Shown here one piece after another: positions 4,816-6,716 of a stretch of DNA of 6,716 nucleotides. The translations under genes were made by a program, and so were the position numbers. Numbering within the stretch: position 1 is the stretch's first letter; each line of letters opens with the position of its first letter. The notes beneath the pieces are model-generated. The model worked only from the letters and a program-made list of their open reading frames with translations, searched no databases and was not told the origin of the DNA. This DNA is from JAWLBW01 sp041687475 (GTDB lineage: Bacteria > J088 > JAWLBW01): the NCBI GenBank assembly GCA_041687475.1, contig JAWLBW010000263.1, positions 1 to 6,716 on the forward strand, read 5' to 3'.

Positions 4816-6687
4816 ATGAGTCATCCCCACGCAGCGCGCCGAGCCCAGAGCGACCTGGCCGGCGGTATCCGACACTTTCCCGACGTATTCAAGTACAGCG
4901 GCCGCGCCTTCGAGCTGGTGTGGACGACCAGTCGCGGCCTGACCCTTCTCTTTGTCGCACTCACCGTTGTGAGCGGCCTGCTGCCGGCTGCCATTGCCTG
5001 GGTCGGCAAGCTCATTGTCGACTCGGTGGTGACACCCGGACTGCCGTGGCCCGCACCCTTCAGTTGGTTTCCCCAGGAGTGGCGCGGGCAGTATCAGGCC
5101 CTGGTTTTCGTTGCCATCGAGGCGGTGCTGGTCACGGCCATGGCGGCTTCGCAGCGGGGTATTTCGATCTGTCAGTCGCTGCTGCGCGCCCTGCTCGGCC
5201 AGCGGGTCAACGTGATGATTCTCGAAAAGGCCGTTACGTTGAACCTGGCCCACTTCGAAGACGCCGAATTCTACGACAAGCTTACGCGTGCCCGGCGCGA
5301 GGCTTCGAGTCGTCCGCTCAGCCTGGTGAACCAGACCTTCGGGCTCGTGCAGAACGCAATCTCGCTCGTGGCCTACCTGGGCATTCTGCTCCAGTTCAGC
5401 GGCTGGGCCGTTGTTATACTGGCGCTGGCGGGGCTGCCTGCCTTCTGGGTCGAGGCAAAGTTCTCGGGCGCCGCCTTCCGCCTGTTTCGCTGGCGTTCGC
5501 CCGAAACGCGCCAGCAGTGGTACCTCGAAACCGTGCTCGCCCGCGAAGACTACGCCAAGGAGGTCAAGCTATTTCAGATTGCGCCGCGGCTGCTCGAGCG
5601 CTATCGCGCCATTTTCGCAAAGCTTTACCCCGAAGACCGCGATCTGACACTGCGCCGCGGGTTCTGGGGCTTTGTGCTGGGCCTGCTTTCCATTCTCGCT
5701 CTGTACGGCGCCTACGCGTGGATTGTGGTGGCAGCGGTCGCGCGCCGCATCACGCTGGGCGACATGACCATGTACCTGCTGGTCTTCAAGCAGGGGCAGT
5801 CGGCCTTTGCCGCGATACTTACCTCCATCGGCGGCATGTATGAAGACAACCTGTACCTGAGCAATCTGTACGAGCTGCTCGAACACCCGGTCGAGGCGCA
5901 CCCGGGCAAGGCCACGACGCCACTTGCGCCAGGCGACGGCGTGCGCTTTGAACACGTGCGATTCACCTATCCGGGCGCCGCGGCGCCGGCCATCGACGAC
6001 GTGACCTTTCACCTGCGGCCGGGGCAGAAGCTGGCCCTGGTCGGGCAGAACGGCTCGGGTAAAACCACGCTCATCAAGCTGCTGACCGGTCTGTATCTTC
6101 CCCAGGAGGGGCGGGTGCTCATCGACGGCCGCGACGTGCGCGAGTGGGATATCGACATACTGCGCAAGCGTATTTCGGTCATCTTTCAGGATTTCGTGCG
6201 CTACCAGTTCACCGTAGGCGAGAACGTGGGCGCCGGCGACGTCGACCGTTTCCAGGATCGCGAGCGGTGGGACTATGCCGCCGACCTGGGCATGGCCAAA
6301 CCCTTCATTGCCGAAATGCCCGATACCTACGACACCCAGCTGGGGTCGTGGTTCAAGGGCGGCCGAGAGCTTTCGGGGGGACAATGGCAGAAGGTTGCCC
6401 TGTCACGGGCCTTCATGCGCGAAGACGCCGACATCATCGTGCTGGATGAGCCCACCGCCGCCATGGACGCCGAGGCCGAAGCGCAGATCTTCGACCACTT
6501 TCGCAAGGCCACGCAGAACCAGATGGCCATTCTCATTTCGCACCGCTTTTCGACCGTGCGCATGGCCGATTACATCATCGTGCTCGACCACGGACGGGTG
6601 CTCGAAGCGGGCACCCACGACGAATTGATGCAGCACAAGGGCACCTACGCCCGGCTGTTCTCGCTGCAGGCCGCGGGCTACCGGTGA
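4816..6687 (+). CDS. ABC half-transporter, fused membrane and ATPase domains
   Basis: The protein has 623 residues: an N-terminal exporter-type membrane domain (about 40-345, roughly six helices near 41-60, 94-112, 180-195, 198-212, 283-306 and 315-340) and a C-terminal ATPase domain (about 375-615). The ATPase is complete: aromatic Tyr385 (A-loop), Walker A GQNGSGKTT (410-418), Q-loop Gln458, signature LSGGQ (519-523), Walker B IIVLDEP (540-546) with catalytic Glu545, D-loop AAMD (548-551) and switch His576. Such proteins work as dimers in the inner membrane. No partner gene is adjacent, so a homodimer is likely. The segment LAHFEDAEFYDKLTRARREA (144-163) and ELSGGQWQKVALSRAF recall the B-subfamily exporters often annotated as multidrug, peptide or lipid exporters. 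The substrate cannot be told. There is no peptidase domain. The start at 4816 has no Shine-Dalgarno but sits exactly behind a TACAAT box. Confidence 0.92.
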   Translation: MSHPHAARRAQSDLAGGIRHFPDVFKYSGRAFELVWTTSRGLTLLFVALTVVSGLLPAAIAWVGKLIVDSVVTPGLPWPAPFSWFPQEWRGQYQALVFVAIEAVLVTAMAASQRGISICQSLLRALLGQRVNVMILEKAVTLNLAHFEDAEFYDKLTRARREASSRPLSLVNQTFGLVQNAISLVAYLGILLQFSGWAVVILALAGLPAFWVEAKFSGAAFRLFRWRSPETRQQWYLETVLAREDYAKEVKLFQIAPRLLERYRAIFAKLYPEDRDLTLRRGFWGFVLGLLSILALYGAYAWIVVAAVARRITLGDMTMYLLVFKQGQSAFAAILTSIGGMYEDNLYLSNLYELLEHPVEAHPGKATTPLAPGDGVRFEHVRFTYPGAAAPAIDDVTFHLRPGQKLALVGQNGSGKTTLIKLLTGLYLPQEGRVLIDGRDVREWDIDILRKRISVIFQDFVRYQFTVGENVGAGDVDRFQDRERWDYAADLGMAKPFIAEMPDTYDTQLGSWFKGGRELSGGQWQKVALSRAFMREDADIIVLDEPTAAMDAEAEAQIFDHFRKATQNQMAILISHRFSTVRMADYIIVLDHGRVLEAGTHDELMQHKGTYARLFSLQAAGYR

Positions 6688-6703
6688 CGTGCCGCACGGT
6701 GGG
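6688..6703 (+). repeat. Start of a further GCACGG repeat after the ABC gene
   Basis: CGTGCCGCACGGTGGG follows the TGA with no gap. CGTGCCGCACG is an odd palindrome identical to the reverse complement of 63-73 in the first array, and GCACGGTGGG matches that array's sense-strand modules. The window ends 13 bases later, so its extent is unknown. It may also act as a stop-adjacent hairpin. Confidence 0.55.
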
Positions 6704-6716
6704 AGCTTTCCCCCTG

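Noticed and set aside
3606..4817. 403-codon minus-strand ORF
   Set aside because: It is a His/Gln/Asp-rich mirror frame of the antiporter's hydrophobic codons, so an artefact of codon use.
4687..5253. 188-codon minus-strand ORF
   Set aside because: It covers the antiporter-ABC spacer and the antisense of the ABC N-terminus, without a recognisable domain.

Overview
The window holds four protein-coding genes of a GC-rich bacterium. It is probably diderm, because the first gene encodes a secreted beta-barrel-like protein with an N-terminal signal peptide and a C-terminal Phe, typical of the outer membrane. Genus and phylum cannot be fixed from the sequence; a gammaproteobacterial-type host is only a guess. 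The genes do not form an operon. Each has its own upstream spacer, and the first is divergent from the rest.

Layout: 1-322 is non-coding and filled with a modular repeat array. 323-1063 (minus) encodes a putative outer-membrane beta-barrel protein. 1064-1248 is the divergent promoter region. 1249-3147 (plus) encodes a PrpE-type propionate/short-chain acyl-CoA synthetase. 3148-3620 is a second repeat-rich spacer, with a 39-bp tandem repeat, a canonical four-tract G-quadruplex motif, 8-bp tandem units, inverted repeats and three pyrimidine-rich imperfect copies. 3621-4715 (plus) encodes a CaCA-family Na+/Ca2+ antiporter-like membrane protein. 4716-4815 is a short spacer with a GC hairpin and a -10-like box. 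4816-6687 (plus) encodes an ABC half-transporter with fused membrane and ATPase domains. The last 29 bp appear to start another copy of the repeat family.

The genes are ordinary housekeeping or transport genes with no evident shared pathway. The unusual content lies between them. A repeat family built on GTTGCACGG / GTGC(A/C)GCACGG begins within 0-5 nt after the stop codons of three of the four genes, always in the same orientation relative to the gene. Two loci also share 8-bp TTCAGACC-like units in that orientation. Two of the four genes have a TACNNT box exactly 6 nt before ATG and no usable Shine-Dalgarno, the geometry expected of leaderless transcripts. The other two have Shine-Dalgarno-like sequences. 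No RNA gene, CRISPR array, transposase or integrase was seen.
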